Below, in pieces: positions 9,504 to 20,574 of a DNA stretch of 64,000 bases. The DNA lies in assembly GCF_004786035.1 (NCBI RefSeq), contig NZ_CP035088.1, forward strand, positions 3,570,001-3,634,000. The letters run 5' to 3'. Below the pieces are notes generated by a model, which worked only from the letters and a program-made list of their open reading frames with translations, was not told the origin of the DNA and searched no databases. Position numbers and translations under genes: made by a program. This DNA is from Pseudomonas viciae (GTDB taxonomy: Bacteria > Pseudomonadota > Gammaproteobacteria > Pseudomonadales > Pseudomonadaceae). The stretch's first letter is position 1; every line of letters begins with the position of its first letter.

Positions 9504-10316
9504 TCAATCCAGAAATTCGGGCTTCTGTTTGCTCATATGGGCGGCCATGGCCACACGCAGGTCGGTCGATTGCAGCATGGCGGCGTTCCACGTGGCGACG
9601 TATTCCAGGCCGTCGTCGATGCGGTGATCGCGCATGTAGCTGATCATTTCCTTGGTACCGGTCACGGCAATCGGCGACTTGGCGGCGATTTCCCGGGCAA
9701 TGCCCATCACCCCGTCGAGCAGGCTGGCGGCATCGCTGTAGACACGATTGACCAGGCCGATGCTGCGCGCTTCTTCGGCACCGAAGGTGCGCCCCGTATA
9801 AGCGAGTTCACGCAGCATGCCGTCCCCGATGATCCGCGGCAAGCGTTGCAAGGTGCCAACGTCGGCGGCCATGCCAATGTCGATTTCCTTGATGGAGAAC
9901 TGGGCGTCCTCGGCGGCGTAACGCATGTCGCAGGCGGCAATCAGATCAATGGCGCCGCCCAGGCAGTAGCCCTGGATCGCTGCGAGCACCGGTTTGCGGC
10001 AGTTGTCCACGGCGTTGAACGAGGCTTGCAGTTGCAGGATCTTGCGCCGTAACAGGCGCGCATTACGCCCCACATCCTTGCCCAGTTCGTTGGCCACACC
10101 GGCCAGCATCATCAGGTCTATCCCTGAGGAAAAGTGTTTGCCAGCACCGCTGAGCACCACCACCCGTGCTTCGTCGGTGTCATCGATCCATTGGAAAATT
10201 TCGATGATCTCGCTCCAGAACGCGGCATTCATCGAGTTGATCTTTTCCGGGCGATTGATCTGCACATGGGCGATGTTGTCTGCAAGTTCGACGTTGAACG
10301 CTTGGTATTGCGACAT
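9504..10316 (-). CDS. Crotonase-family protein, dienoyl-CoA-isomerase-like
   Basis: The 270-residue enoyl-CoA hydratase/isomerase fold has the oxyanion-hole segments SGAGKHFSSGIDL and IQGYCLGGAIDLI. The stretch KEIDIGMAADVGTLQRLPR closely resembles mitochondrial ECH1, where a Glu and an Asp in this segment shift the double bonds of 3,5-dienoyl-CoA. That favours an isomerase for unsaturated fatty acids over a plain hydratase. It is co-directional with and abuts nudC. Confidence 0.85.
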   Translation of the reverse strand: MSQYQAFNVELADNIAHVQINRPEKINSMNAAFWSEIIEIFQWIDDTDEARVVVLSGAGKHFSSGIDLMMLAGVANELGKDVGRNARLLRRKILQLQASFNAVDNCRKPVLAAIQGYCLGGAIDLIAACDMRYAAEDAQFSIKEIDIGMAADVGTLQRLPRIIGDGMLRELAYTGRTFGAEEARSIGLVNRVYSDAASLLDGVMGIAREIAAKSPIAVTGTKEMISYMRDHRIDDGLEYVATWNAAMLQSTDLRVAMAAHMSKQKPEFLD

Positions 10317-10420
10317 GGCAGTGATCCTTTACCGGTTGAAAAGAGGCCTGAACTATAACAAGCCAACGCGACAGGTCGTAGACAGTGCATCGGCCAAAAG
10401 CGGGACTGCCTAGGCATTAC

Positions 10421-10507
10421 AGGAGCCCTTGCTCGCGATAGCGGTGAACCAGTCAATACAGATGTCGGCTGACTTGACGCTATCGCGAGCAAGCTCACTC
10501 CCACAGG
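10421..10507. repeat. REP hairpin pair
   Basis: Two inverted REP copies, GCTCGCGATAGCGGTG at the left and CTATCGCGAGCAAGCTCA plus CTCCCACAGG at the right, enclose about 35 unrelated bases. It occupies the 218-base gap between the crotonase and opmB genes, in which I see no gene. Confidence 0.8.
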
Positions 10508-10534
10508 TTTTTGCAGCGCCCTGGTTCCTCGCGA

Positions 10535-12010
10535 TTATTCGTTCACCTGCATCTGCCCATCCCACCCCCCACCCAGCGCAGCGATCAACTGCACGCTGGC
10601 AATCAACCGGCTCTGCTGAAGGCTCAACACATTGCGCTCATTGCTCAAGGCCGTGGCCTGGACCGTCACCACGTCAAGGTAGGCAATCAGCCCGGCCTTG
10701 TACTGGTTCTGGGTCAGGCGCAGGGATTCACGGGCGGCATCCAAGGCTTCCTGGCGCACACGAGCTTCGTCTTCCAGCACCTTGAGCTGGATCATGTAGT
10801 TTTCCACCTCGCGAAAACCGTCGAGCACGGTCTGGCGGTAGGTGGCGACGGTCTGGTCATAGGCCGCGACCGTGCGATCGACTTCCGCCGAACGCTGGCC
10901 GCCGTCAAACAGCGTCATCGCCAATTGCGGCCCTACCGACCAGAAGCGGTTCGGCACGCTGACCCAATTATCGTAGGTACTGCTGCTGTAGCCACCGCTC
11001 AGGCTCAGGGTCAGGTCCGGGTAATAGGCGGCCTTGGCCACGCCAATGTTGGCGTTGGCGGCCATCACCGAGCGTTCTGCCGAGGCGATGTCCGGTCGGC
11101 GTTCGAGCAGTTGCGACGGCAGCGCCACCGGAATTTGCGGCAGCGCCGGGATGTCCTGGGTTTCGGCCAGGTTGAACTCGGCGGGCGGCAGGCCCATCAG
11201 CACGGCGATGGCGTTTTCGAACTGGGCCCGCTGCCAGATCAGGTCGATCAGGTCGCCCTGGGTGGTCTTGAGCTGGTTCTGCGCCTGGGCCACCGCATCC
11301 TTGCCGGACACCCCGGCGCGGTACTGGTTTTCGGTCATCTTCAGCGAGCGCTGATAGTTGTCGACGGTGGTCTGCAACAGGCGTTTCTGTTCATCGATGA
11401 CCCGCAATTGCAGGTAGTTCTGCACCAACTCCGATTGCTGACTCAGGCGCATCGCGGCCAGGTCGGCGAAGCTGGCTTGCGCGCTGGCCTCGTCGGCTTC
11501 CAGGGTCCGACGCAGTTTGCCCCAGACGTCGGCCTCCCAACTGACTCCGGCCTGGGCATTGTAGGTGTCGCGGATGCCGCTGGAGGAGCTGCTCAGGCTC
11601 GAACTGCTGCTGCCGGTGCCCTGGCTGGAGCGGGTCTTGCCCACGGTCAGGTCGACGGTCGGAAAAAATGCGCCACGGGCACTGCGCACCAGCGCCCGGG
11701 CCTGCCGGTACTGGGCTTCGGCCTGGGCCACGGTCTGGTTGGAGGTGTTGAGTTTCTCCACCAAACCATTGAGCTGCGCGTCACCGTACAACTCCCACCA
11801 GGCGCCACGGGCCAACGCGTCACTGGGGTTGGCCTGGCGCCAGCCCTGGGCCTCCTTGTACTGCACCGGCGCGGCAGCCGGCGGGCGCTGGTAATCCGGG
11901 CCGATGGCGCAGGCGCTGAGCATCGCCACGCACAGGGCCAGGCTCAGCACCCGCGAGCCACGGGCAGTCGCCAGCGGTGCGGCAAGATTGAAAAGCGAAC
12001 GGTCGGTCAT
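10535..12010 (-). CDS. opmB: Outer-membrane efflux lipoprotein OpmB
   Basis: The 491-residue NodT/OprM-family protein has an N-terminal signal with lipobox LSAC, followed by two outer-membrane efflux protein repeats. Typical pieces are GPDYQRPPAA after the lipid site, WEADVWGKLRRTLEAD, LPSQLLERRPDIASAER and LFDGGQRSAEVD. It is the exit duct for the Mux tripartite pump. It overlaps muxC by 4 bases. The gene order muxA-muxB-muxC-opmB matches the P. aeruginosa operon. Confidence 0.92.
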   Translation of the reverse strand: MTDRSLFNLAAPLATARGSRVLSLALCVAMLSACAIGPDYQRPPAAAPVQYKEAQGWRQANPSDALARGAWWELYGDAQLNGLVEKLNTSNQTVAQAEAQYRQARALVRSARGAFFPTVDLTVGKTRSSQGTGSSSSSLSSSSSGIRDTYNAQAGVSWEADVWGKLRRTLEADEASAQASFADLAAMRLSQQSELVQNYLQLRVIDEQKRLLQTTVDNYQRSLKMTENQYRAGVSGKDAVAQAQNQLKTTQGDLIDLIWQRAQFENAIAVLMGLPPAEFNLAETQDIPALPQIPVALPSQLLERRPDIASAERSVMAANANIGVAKAAYYPDLTLSLSGGYSSSTYDNWVSVPNRFWSVGPQLAMTLFDGGQRSAEVDRTVAAYDQTVATYRQTVLDGFREVENYMIQLKVLEDEARVRQEALDAARESLRLTQNQYKAGLIAYLDVVTVQATALSNERNVLSLQQSRLIASVQLIAALGGGWDGQMQVNE

Positions 12011-15000
12011 AGCGGAGTTTCCAGGGCAGCATCAGTGCGCACGCCGCGCCAGCGATTGAAACGATGGCGCAGTTTATCGAGATAAAGGTAAACCACCGGG
12101 GTGGTGTAAAGGGTCAGGACCTGGCTGAACACCAGCCCACCGATGATGGTCAGGCCCAGCGGCTGGCGCATTTCCGAACCTTCGGCGGCACCGAGTAGCA
12201 GCGGCAAGGCGCCGAGGATCGCCGCCAGCGTGGTCATCAGGATCGGTCGCAAGCGCAACAGGCAGGCACTGCGGATCGACTCCAGCGGCGCCTGGCCTGC
12301 GCGTTCCAACTGCAGCGCCAGGTCAATCATCAGGATCGCGTTTTTCTTCACCACACCGATCAGCAGGAACAACCCCAACAGGGAGATCAGGCTGAACTCC
12401 CCGCCCAGTGCGTAGATCGACAGCAACGCGCCGACCCCGGCCGATGGCAAGGTGGACAGAATGGTCAACGGATGGATGTAGCTTTCGTACAGCACGCCCA
12501 GCACCAGGTACACCGCCAGCAACGCGCCCAGGATCATGAACGGCTGGCTCTTCTGGGTGGCGGCGAAGGCGTCGGCGGTGCCGGCCATTTTCGCGATGAC
12601 ATCCTCGGGCAAGCCCAGCTTGGCGATGGCCCGTTCAATGGCAGCGGTGCCCTGCTCCACCGTCACGCCTTCGGCCATGTCGAAGGAGATGCCCTCGGAC
12701 GCGAACTGGCCTTCATGGCTGACCCGGTCGTCCTCCAGGCTGTTTTCATAATGGGCAATGGCCGACAGCGGCACGCGCGCGCCGTCAGCGGTAATGACCT
12801 GGACCTGTTCAAGGGTCTTGGGGTCCTGGGCGTACTTGGGATTGACCTCCATTACCACCTGATACTGGTTGAGGCTGTCGTAGATGGTGGAAATCTGCCG
12901 CTGGCTGTAGGCGTTGTTCAGCACGGCGGTGACCATGTCCATATCGATGCCCAGGCGCTTGGCCTGGTCGCGATCCACCACCAGCGTCACCTGCTGGGCA
13001 CCACCGCCGTCACGGGCGTCGATGGCGGTCAGTTCCGGCAAGGCACGGAAGGCGGCCACCACCTTGGGGTACCACGTGCGCAGGGAGGCCAGGTCTGCGC
13101 TTTGCAGGATGTAGGAGAACTGCGAAGTGGTCTGCTCGCGGCCGCCGCCAAACTGCAGGTCCTGGTCGGCCATCAGCATCAATTGGCCGCCGGGAACCTT
13201 GGGCATTTCCTTGCGCAGGCGCTCGATGACTTTCTGCGCGGAAATCCCGCGCTCCTTGATCGGCTTGAGGCGCACCAGCATGAAGGCATTGTTGGTGCCG
13301 TTGTTGCCGCCGATGAAACCGGCGACGCTCTGCACCGCCTCGTCCTTGAGCACGGCGCGGCGAAAGATTTCCATCTTCGGCTGCATTACGTTGAACGACA
13401 GTCCGTCATCGCCACGCACGAAACCTATCAACTGGCCGGTGTCCTGCTGCGGCATGAAGGTCTTTGGCACTACCACGTACAACGCGATGTTCACGCCAAT
13501 GGTCAGCAACAGGCTCAGCAAGGTCAGGCGCCGATGGCGCAGGACCCAGTCGAGGCTGGTGGCGTAACCACGGACCATCCGCTCGTTGAGCCGCTGGCTC
13601 CAGCGCTGCAAGCGGTTCTCCTGACCAGGCACGTGCGGCTTGAGCCAACGCGCACAGAGCATGGGCGTGAGGGTCAGCGACACCACCAGCGAGACCACGA
13701 TGGACGCCGCCAGGGTGATGGAAAACTCACGGAACAGGCTCTCGATGATCCCGCCCATGAACAGGATCGACAGGAACACCGCCACCAGCGAGACGTTCAT
13801 CGACAACAACGTAAAGCCGACTTCTTCGGCCCCCAGGTAGGCGGCTTTCATCGGCGGCACGCCTTCGTCGATGTGCCGGGAGATGTTCTCCAGCACCACG
13901 ATGGCATCGTCCACCACCAATCCGGTGGCCAGGATCAGCGCCATCAGTGACAGGTTGTTCAAGGAAAAGCCGTAGAGGTACATCACCGCGAATGTGCCCA
14001 CCAGCGACACCGGCACCGCCAGGGTCGGGATCAGTGAAGCGCGGAAATTACCGAGAAACAGGAACACCACCAGCACCACCAGGGCGACGGCGATCAGCAA
14101 GGTCATTTCCGCTTCATGCAGCGTGGCCTTGATTACCGGCGAGCGGTCCATGGCCAGGTTCAACTTGACGCTGGCCGGCAGCACGGCCTGCAACGCCGGC
14201 AGTTGGGCCTTGATCTCGTTGACCGTCTCGATGATGTTGGCGCCGGCCTGGCGGTTGATCACCAGCAGCACGGCGGCATCGTTATTGAAGAATCCACTGT
14301 TGTAGCGATCCTCGACACTGTCGGTGACTTTCGCCACGTCCTTGAGCCGCAGCACCGAGCCGTCCTGGTAGCGGATGATCAGCGTTTCGTAGTCCTTGGC
14401 CTTCTCCAACTGGTCATTGGCCTGGACCTGCCACATGCGTCGGTCATCCTCCACCGAACCCTTGGGCCGGCGTACGTTGCTGTCGGCAATGGCGGTGCGC
14501 ACATCATCCAGGGCCACGCCGTACTGATTGAGCAACTGCGGTTCCAGTTCGATACGTACCGCCGGCAAGGAGCTGCCGCCAATCTGCACCTCGCCGACGC
14601 CCGAGACCTGGGACAGGCTCTGGGACAGGATGGTCGAAGCCAGGTCGTAGAGCTGGCCCTTTTCCAACACATCCGAGGTCAGCGACAGCACCATGATCGG
14701 CGCCTGGGACGGGTTGACCTTCTTATAGGTCGGCATACTGCGCATGCCGCTGGGCAGCAAATTACGCGAGGCGTTGATTGCCGCTTGTACCTCCCGCGCC
14801 GCGCCGTTGATGTCGCGGTCCAGGTCGAATTGCAGGATCACCCGGGTCGAGCCCTGGCTGGAACGGCTGCTCATGGTGTTGACGCCGGCGATGGCGCCGA
14901 AGGAGCGTTCCAGCGGGGTCGCTACGGTGGAAGCCATCACCTCGGGGCTGGCCCCGGGCAAGTTGGCCTGGACCACGATCACCGGAAAATCCATCTGCGG

Positions 15001-15111
15001 TAGCGGTGCAACCGGCAACAGGCCAAAGCACACACCGCCGAGCAGCATGATGGCGAAGCTCAGGAGCATGGTTGCTACAGGGCGGCGGATGAAGGGGCCG
15101 GACAGGTTCAT
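12007..15111 (-). CDS. muxC: RND efflux transporter MuxC
   Basis: The 1034-residue RND inner-membrane pump has a start (MNLSGPFIRRPVATMLL) and length typical of the MdtC/MuxC subgroup. Helix 4 carries the acidic proton-relay segment (ATGLVVDDAIVVLENISR), and helices 10-12 form a long C-terminal bundle. In the MdtBC and MuxBC pumps the two RND proteins assemble as a hetero-oligomer. It is separated from muxB by a 178-base gap holding a REP hairpin. Confidence 0.94.
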   Translation of the reverse strand: MNLSGPFIRRPVATMLLSFAIMLLGGVCFGLLPVAPLPQMDFPVIVVQANLPGASPEVMASTVATPLERSFGAIAGVNTMSSRSSQGSTRVILQFDLDRDINGAAREVQAAINASRNLLPSGMRSMPTYKKVNPSQAPIMVLSLTSDVLEKGQLYDLASTILSQSLSQVSGVGEVQIGGSSLPAVRIELEPQLLNQYGVALDDVRTAIADSNVRRPKGSVEDDRRMWQVQANDQLEKAKDYETLIIRYQDGSVLRLKDVAKVTDSVEDRYNSGFFNNDAAVLLVINRQAGANIIETVNEIKAQLPALQAVLPASVKLNLAMDRSPVIKATLHEAEMTLLIAVALVVLVVFLFLGNFRASLIPTLAVPVSLVGTFAVMYLYGFSLNNLSLMALILATGLVVDDAIVVLENISRHIDEGVPPMKAAYLGAEEVGFTLLSMNVSLVAVFLSILFMGGIIESLFREFSITLAASIVVSLVVSLTLTPMLCARWLKPHVPGQENRLQRWSQRLNERMVRGYATSLDWVLRHRRLTLLSLLLTIGVNIALYVVVPKTFMPQQDTGQLIGFVRGDDGLSFNVMQPKMEIFRRAVLKDEAVQSVAGFIGGNNGTNNAFMLVRLKPIKERGISAQKVIERLRKEMPKVPGGQLMLMADQDLQFGGGREQTTSQFSYILQSADLASLRTWYPKVVAAFRALPELTAIDARDGGGAQQVTLVVDRDQAKRLGIDMDMVTAVLNNAYSQRQISTIYDSLNQYQVVMEVNPKYAQDPKTLEQVQVITADGARVPLSAIAHYENSLEDDRVSHEGQFASEGISFDMAEGVTVEQGTAAIERAIAKLGLPEDVIAKMAGTADAFAATQKSQPFMILGALLAVYLVLGVLYESYIHPLTILSTLPSAGVGALLSIYALGGEFSLISLLGLFLLIGVVKKNAILMIDLALQLERAGQAPLESIRSACLLRLRPILMTTLAAILGALPLLLGAAEGSEMRQPLGLTIIGGLVFSQVLTLYTTPVVYLYLDKLRHRFNRWRGVRTDAALETPL

Positions 15112-15164
15112 CGGCAGCCGCTCCAGACTTCAAGCGACTGGCTGCAAGAAATGGCTAGGCTTTT

Positions 15165-15252
15165 GTGGTGAGGGAGCTTGCTCCCGCTTGAGTGCGCAGC
15201 GCTCACAAAAGGGGCTGCTGCGCAGCCCAGCGGGAGCAAGCTCCCTCGCCAC
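15165..15252. repeat. REP-type inverted repeat inside the mux operon
   Basis: GTGGTGAGGGAGCTTGCTCC on the left is matched by GGAGCAAGCTCCCTCGCCAC on the right with a small internal hairpin between. It lies between muxB and muxC, a common site for REP elements that modify mRNA decay. Confidence 0.75.
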
Positions 15253-15289
15253 GAAAAGCCTCCATGTCCCAGGATTCCGGACGCGGCCA

Positions 15290-18200
15290 TCATACCTGGA
15301 CCTCTTTCCCTTCCGGCTTGGCAAACCGCCGCCCCAGACGATCAAAATACAGGTAGATCACCGGGGTGGTGAACAACGTCAGTATCTGGCTCACCAACAA
15401 CCCACCCACCATCACCAACCCCAGGGGCTGGCGCAGTTCGGCACCGGAACCGGTGGCGAGCATCAGCGGCACCGCGCCGAACAAGGCCGCCAAGGTGGTC
15501 ATCAGGATCGGCCGGAAGCGCAGCAACGCAGCCTGGTAGATCGCCGTCTGCGGGTCCATGCCCTGGTTGCGTTCGGCGTCAAGGGCGAAGTCGATCATCA
15601 TGATCGCGTTCTTCTTCACGATGCCGATCAGCAGGATGATGCCGATGATTGCGATCAAGCCCAGGTCGTTGCCACTGATGATCAACGCCAGCAAGGCGCC
15701 GATGGCCGCCGAGGGCAATGTCGAGAGGATAGTGATCGGGTGGATGTAGCTCTCGTACAAAACGCCCAGGACGATGTACATGGTCACCACCGCCGCCAGG
15801 ATCAGCAGCAAGGTGCTCGACAACGATGCCTGGAACGCCTGGGCCGCGCCCTGGAACTCGGTCTGCACGCCCACCGGCATGCCGATGTCCTGCTGGACCT
15901 TCTCGATCACATCCACCGCATGCCCGAGGGCCACGCCCGGCGCGAGATTGAACGACATCATCACCGCTGGAAACTGACCGATATGGGCAATCGCCAGTTG
16001 CGCCTGACGCTCCTCGACACGGGCCAGGCTCGACAGTCGGACCTGGCCGCCATCGGTGGTCTTGACGTGAATCTGATCCAGCGCCTGCGGTCCGATCCGT
16101 TCCCCAGCCTGGGCTTGCAGCACCACACGGTACTGGCTGGCCTGGGTGTAGATGGTGGAAATCTGCCGCTGGCCGAAGGCGTCATACAACGCATCGGTGA
16201 TGTTCGACACCGACACGCCCAGGCGTGAGGCGGCGTCGCGGTCGATCACCAGATAAACCTGCAAGCCCTTATCCTGCAAGTCACTGGCGACGTCGGTCAG
16301 TTCCGGCTGCTGGGCCAGGGCCTCGACCAGACGACCGCTCCAGAGGCTGAGCAACTCGGCGTCCGGCGACGACAGGCTGAACTGGTACTGGGTGCGACTG
16401 ACCCGATCTTCGATGGTCAGGTCCTGCACCGGTTGCATGAACAGGCGGATGCCCACCAATCGGTCCAACTGGGGCTGCAAGCGGGTAATGATCTCGCTGG
16501 CGCTGTCATCCCGCTCGCTGTGGGGCTTGAGGTTGATCAGCAGCCGGCCACTGTTGAGCGTGGCGTTGTCGCCGTCCACGCCGATGTAGGAAGACAGACT
16601 CTCCACCGCCGGGTCGGCGAGGATCACCTTGGCCAGTTGCTGCTGGCGCTCGCTCATGGCCGCGAAGGAAATCGACTGCGGCGCCTCGGAAATGCCCTGG
16701 ATTACCCCCGTGTCCTGCACCGGAAAAAAGCCCTTGGGCACGGCCAGGTACAACACCACCGTCAGCACCAGGCTGCCCACCGCTACCAGCAGGGTCAACG
16801 GCTGATGCTTGAGCACCCACTGCAACTTGCGCCCATAGGCGGCGATCAGCCAGTCGATCCAGGCGCCGCTGGCGCGGTAGAAACGGCCCTGTTCTGCCTC
16901 CTTGGGTTCACGCTTGAGCAGCCGGGCGCACATCATCGGCGTCAGGGTCAGGGACACCACCAGGGAAATCAGGATCGCCACCGCAAGCGTGATGGCGAAC
17001 TCACGGAACAGCCGCCCCACCACGTCGGCCATGAACAACAGCGGGATCAGCACTGCAATCAGCGACAAGGTCAGGGAGATCAACGTGAAACCGATCTGCT
17101 TGGCGCCCTTGAGCGCAGCCTGCAATGGGCTGTCGCCCTCTTCGATGTAGCGGGCGATGTTCTCCAGCATGACGATGGCATCGTCCACCACGAAACCGGT
17201 GGCGATGGTCAAGGCCATCAGCGTCAGGTTGTTGATGGAGAACCCGGCCAGGTACATCACGCCAAACGTACCGATCAACGACAGCGGCACGGCCACCGAC
17301 GGAATGATGGTAGCGCTGACGCGACGCAGGAACAGGAACGTCACCATGACCACCAGGACGATGGCGATCAGCAATTCATGCTGCACGTCGGTGACCGAGG
17401 CGCGGATGGTCTGGGTGCGGTCGGTGAGCACCGTGACGTCCAGGCCGGCCGGCAGGTTGTCGGTGATGCTCGGTAGCAGGGCCTTGATCCGGTCCACCAC
17501 TTCGATGACGTTGGCCCCTGGCTGGCGCTGGATGTTCAGCAGCACGGCCTGGTTTTCATTGGCCCAGGCGGCAAGACGCTCGTTTTCAGCGCCGTCGACA
17601 ATCTGCGCCACATCCTTGAGCCGCAACGGTGCGCCGTTGGCGTAGGCCAGGATCAGTTCGGCGTAATCCTTGGGCGAGGTCAACTGATCGTTGGCGTCGA
17701 GCATCGAGACCCGGGTCGGGCCGTCGAAGTTACCCTTGGGCTGGTTGACGTTGGAAGCCCCGATCAGGGTGCGCACATCCGCCAGGTTCAGGCCGTTGGC
17801 CGCCAGGGCCTCGGGGTTGACCTTGATCCGCACGGCCTGGCGCTGGCCACCGGCGATGGTGACCATGCCCACCCCGCTGATCTGGGCGATTTTCTGCGCC
17901 ATGCGGGTGTCCACCAGGTCATTGAGCTTGGGCAGCAGCATGGTCTTGGAGGTGATTGCCAGGGTCAGCACCGGGGTATCCGCCGGGTTGACCTTGTTGT
18001 ACACCGGCGGTGCCGGCAGGTCCTTGGGCAACAGATTGGTGGCCGCGTTGATCGCCGCCTGCACCTGCTGCTCGGCGACGTCCATGTTGATGTCGAGGTT
18101 GAAGCGCAGGGTAATCACCGACGCGCCGCCGGAACTGGTGGAGGCCATCTGCGTCAGGCCCGGCATCTGCCCGAACTGGCGCTCCAGGGGGGCGGTCACC

Positions 18201-18385
18201 GCGCTGGTCATCACATCGGGGCTGGCGCCCGGGTACAGGGTCATCACGCGGATGGTCGGGTAATCGACCTGGGGCAATGCCGACACCGGCAGCAGCCGAT
18301 AGGCGATCAGGCCAGCCAGGATGATGGCCAGCATGCTCAGGGTGGTGGCGACCGGGCGAAGGATGAACAGCCGCGAGAGATTCAT
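15290..18385 (-). CDS. muxB: RND efflux transporter MuxB
   Basis: The 1031-residue RND pump starts [19 protein letters not shown], has helix-4 acidic residues in [20 protein letters not shown] and ends without an extended tail. It is the MdtB-like partner of MuxC. It overlaps muxA by 4 bases. MuxABC-OpmB in P. aeruginosa exports aztreonam, macrolides, novobiocin and tetracycline; the substrate range here is inferred from that. Confidence 0.94.
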   Translation of the reverse strand: MNLSRLFILRPVATTLSMLAIILAGLIAYRLLPVSALPQVDYPTIRVMTLYPGASPDVMTSAVTAPLERQFGQMPGLTQMASTSSGGASVITLRFNLDINMDVAEQQVQAAINAATNLLPKDLPAPPVYNKVNPADTPVLTLAITSKTMLLPKLNDLVDTRMAQKIAQISGVGMVTIAGGQRQAVRIKVNPEALAANGLNLADVRTLIGASNVNQPKGNFDGPTRVSMLDANDQLTSPKDYAELILAYANGAPLRLKDVAQIVDGAENERLAAWANENQAVLLNIQRQPGANVIEVVDRIKALLPSITDNLPAGLDVTVLTDRTQTIRASVTDVQHELLIAIVLVVMVTFLFLRRVSATIIPSVAVPLSLIGTFGVMYLAGFSINNLTLMALTIATGFVVDDAIVMLENIARYIEEGDSPLQAALKGAKQIGFTLISLTLSLIAVLIPLLFMADVVGRLFREFAITLAVAILISLVVSLTLTPMMCARLLKREPKEAEQGRFYRASGAWIDWLIAAYGRKLQWVLKHQPLTLLVAVGSLVLTVVLYLAVPKGFFPVQDTGVIQGISEAPQSISFAAMSERQQQLAKVILADPAVESLSSYIGVDGDNATLNSGRLLINLKPHSERDDSASEIITRLQPQLDRLVGIRLFMQPVQDLTIEDRVSRTQYQFSLSSPDAELLSLWSGRLVEALAQQPELTDVASDLQDKGLQVYLVIDRDAASRLGVSVSNITDALYDAFGQRQISTIYTQASQYRVVLQAQAGERIGPQALDQIHVKTTDGGQVRLSSLARVEERQAQLAIAHIGQFPAVMMSFNLAPGVALGHAVDVIEKVQQDIGMPVGVQTEFQGAAQAFQASLSSTLLLILAAVVTMYIVLGVLYESYIHPITILSTLPSAAIGALLALIISGNDLGLIAIIGIILLIGIVKKNAIMMIDFALDAERNQGMDPQTAIYQAALLRFRPILMTTLAALFGAVPLMLATGSGAELRQPLGLVMVGGLLVSQILTLFTTPVIYLYFDRLGRRFAKPEGKEVQV

Positions 18386-19698
18386 GCGCCGCCCTTTTTC
18401 GCCTTGTCGGCCACGGCCGATTCAGTCGGGGTCGCCGCGGTTTTGCCTTGCAGGTGCTCGGTCGGCGTAGTGGGTACGTCCTGGCTGTCGTTGACCACTT
18501 CCACTTCGCTGCCCTCCTTCAAGCGATCGGTACCTTCGAGCACGACCCGGTCGCCAGCGGCCAGGCCTTCGGTGACCACGGTATTTTCACCGTCGCTGGC
18601 GCCGATTTTCAGCTTTTTGATGGTGACTTTCTTATCGCCGTCCAAGGCATAGACGAAGGTGCCGTTGGTGCCGAACTGAATGGCGGCCGTCGGCGCCAGG
18701 ACCACACCTTTGAGGGTGTCGGCCAGCAGGTGGACGTTGACGAATTGGTTGGGGAACAGCGACTGGTCGCGGTTGTCGTAGCGGGCCTTGAATTTCAGGG
18801 TGCCGGTGGTGATGTCAATCTGGTTGTCCAGGCTTTGCAGCACACCGCTGGCCTGGAGTTTCACGTCGCCACGGTCCCAGGCGTCGACCGGCAGTTTCGC
18901 CCCGCTGCGGTAGCGGGCGAGCACTGTGTCGAGGTTGTTTTCCGGCAGGGTGAACACCACGCTGATGGGCTGGGTCTGGGTGATCACCGCCAGAGCCGTG
19001 GTGTCGTTGGCCGCCACCAGGTTGCCGACGTCCAGTTGTCGCAGGCCGACCCGCCCGGAAATCGGCGCACGAATCTTGGTGAACTCCAGGTTGAGCTTGG
19101 CGTCGTTGACCGCCGCCTGGTTGGTCTTGACCGTGCCCTGATACTGACCCACCAGCGCGGCGGCGGTGTCGAGGGTCTGCTTGGCAATGCTGTCCTCGGC
19201 ATACAGGCCACGATAACGCTCGAGGTCCACCTGGGCATTCTTCAATTGGGCCTGGTTCTGCAACAGCGTGCCTTCGGCCTGGAGCAAAGCGTTCTGGTAC
19301 GGACGCGGATCGATCTCGACCAGCAGGTCCCCGGCCTTGACCATTTGCCCTTCTTCAAAAGCAATCTTGACCAGCTCACCGCCCACCCGGCTGCGCACAT
19401 TGATGGTGTTGAGGGCCGTGACCGTACCCAGCGCCTTGTAGTACAGCGGGAAATCCCCGGTGACCGCCGGTGCCACCCGCACCGGGATGGGCCCCGTTGC
19501 ACCGCCGAACCCAGGTCGCATGCCACCCGATCGTCCCATGTGTCCAGCTGCGGCCTTCTGCTCTGCCGCGGTTTTTGGAGCCGTGCCGGCGGGCCAGAAT
19601 TTCCAGACCAGCAGCGCGACGACCAATACGACAAACAGACCGAACAGCCAGCGACGGGAATTGCGGGAAACAGAGGATTGCATGGAGTGATCAACCAT
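18382..19698 (-). CDS. muxA: RND periplasmic adaptor MuxA
   Basis: The 438-residue membrane-fusion protein has one N-terminal membrane segment (about 20-37), then lipoyl, alpha-hairpin, beta-barrel and membrane-proximal domains ([51 protein letters not shown]). It links MuxBC to OpmB. The C-terminal tail is Lys/Glu/Thr-rich. The start is uncertain: the ATG at 19698 and an in-frame ATG at 19683 both lack a good ribosome-binding site. Confidence 0.92.
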   Translation of the reverse strand: MVDHSMQSSVSRNSRRWLFGLFVVLVVALLVWKFWPAGTAPKTAAEQKAAAGHMGRSGGMRPGFGGATGPIPVRVAPAVTGDFPLYYKALGTVTALNTINVRSRVGGELVKIAFEEGQMVKAGDLLVEIDPRPYQNALLQAEGTLLQNQAQLKNAQVDLERYRGLYAEDSIAKQTLDTAAALVGQYQGTVKTNQAAVNDAKLNLEFTKIRAPISGRVGLRQLDVGNLVAANDTTALAVITQTQPISVVFTLPENNLDTVLARYRSGAKLPVDAWDRGDVKLQASGVLQSLDNQIDITTGTLKFKARYDNRDQSLFPNQFVNVHLLADTLKGVVLAPTAAIQFGTNGTFVYALDGDKKVTIKKLKIGASDGENTVVTEGLAAGDRVVLEGTDRLKEGSEVEVVNDSQDVPTTPTEHLQGKTAATPTESAVADKAKKGGA

Positions 19699-19830
19699 TG
19701 GGCGCGTGGGCTTCTTTTACAGGAGGCTGAACGATAAGCACTGGCAGGTATTTAGCAAAGCGCCTTTACCGGCAATTTACCTTTGGCTTACGCATCGCAT
19801 AGTCGGCTAAGGCCTTGAAGCGCAAATAAA

Positions 19831-19856
19831 AACGGCCTGGACGAGACCAGGCCGTT
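19831..19856 (-). terminator. Intrinsic terminator after tpx
   Basis: AACGGCCTGG and CCAGGCCGTT form a perfect 10-bp stem with loop ACGAGA. Read leftward it runs into a T-rich tract (GTTTTTATTT). It sits 20 bases beyond the tpx stop codon. Confidence 0.9.
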
Positions 19857-19875
19857 AATAATTGTAATAAATACG

Positions 19876-20376
19876 TTACTTCAGAACGGCGAGCGCGGCG
19901 TCGTAGTTCGGTTCTTCACCGATTTCCTTGACCAATTCGCTGTGCAGCACGGAGTCGTTTTCGTCCAGCACGACCACGGCACGGGCGGTCAGGCCTTTCA
20001 GCGGACCGTCAGCGATGGCCACGCCGTAGTTCTCGATGAACTCGGCACCACGCAGTGTGGACAGGTTCTGAACATTTTCCAGGCCTTCGGCACCGCAGAA
20101 ACGTGCCTGGGCGAACGGCAGGTCAGCCGAGATGCACAGCACCACAGTATTTTTCAGATCATTGGCCTGGGCGTTGAACTTGCGTACGGAGGTCGCGCAG
20201 GTCGGGGTGTCGACGCTTGGGAAAATGTTCAGCACTTTGCGCTTGCCGGCGAAATCCTTCAGGGAAACGTCCGACAGATTGCCGGCCACCAGGGAAAAGG
20301 CTGGCGCCTTGGAACCGGCTTGTGGCAACTGGCCATTGACTTGAACCGGGTTGCCTTTGAGAGTGACTTGAGCCAT
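19876..20376 (-). CDS. tpx: Thiol peroxidase Tpx
   Basis: The 166-residue atypical 2-Cys peroxiredoxin has its peroxidatic Cys in [15 protein letters not shown] (near residue 60) and its resolving Cys in [10 protein letters not shown] (near 94). It reduces hydrogen and alkyl peroxides using thioredoxin. Length and both motifs match the Tpx family. It is a single-gene unit with its own terminator. Confidence 0.96.
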   Translation of the reverse strand: MAQVTLKGNPVQVNGQLPQAGSKAPAFSLVAGNLSDVSLKDFAGKRKVLNIFPSVDTPTCATSVRKFNAQANDLKNTVVLCISADLPFAQARFCGAEGLENVQNLSTLRGAEFIENYGVAIADGPLKGLTARAVVVLDENDSVLHSELVKEIGEEPNYDAALAVLK

Positions 20377-20459
20377 GAACGGTTTCCTTCTGACTTGTTT
20401 GAAAATGGTGGAGGCCGGAGTTAACCATAAAACGGCTTCTCGACCTATGGCTGGATTAT

Positions 20460-20562
20460 GTAGGAGCTGGCAAAACCTGCGATCTTTTGATTCTTGATTT
20501 TTCGCTTGAGACTCAAGTGTCAGGGGAAAGATCGCAGCCTCGCTTCGCTCGGCAGCGCCTAC
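20460..20562. repeat. Imperfect inverted repeat (second REP-like type)
   Basis: GTAGGAGCTGGC...CTGCGATCTTTT on the left is mirrored by AAAGATCGCAG...GGCAGCGCCTAC on the right, around about 38 bases. The sequence differs from the TGTGGGAGC-type REP. It fills the gap between tpx and the DUF3313 gene. Confidence 0.65.
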
Positions 20563-20574
20563 GGATGTCAGCGC

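Noticed and set aside
10511..19737. Long open frames on the plus strand opposite muxABC-opmB (for example 10511-12085 and 12472-13950)
   Set aside because: They are antisense frames of GC-rich RND and outer-membrane protein genes. Their translations are His/Gln/Arg-rich, low in sense and match no family.
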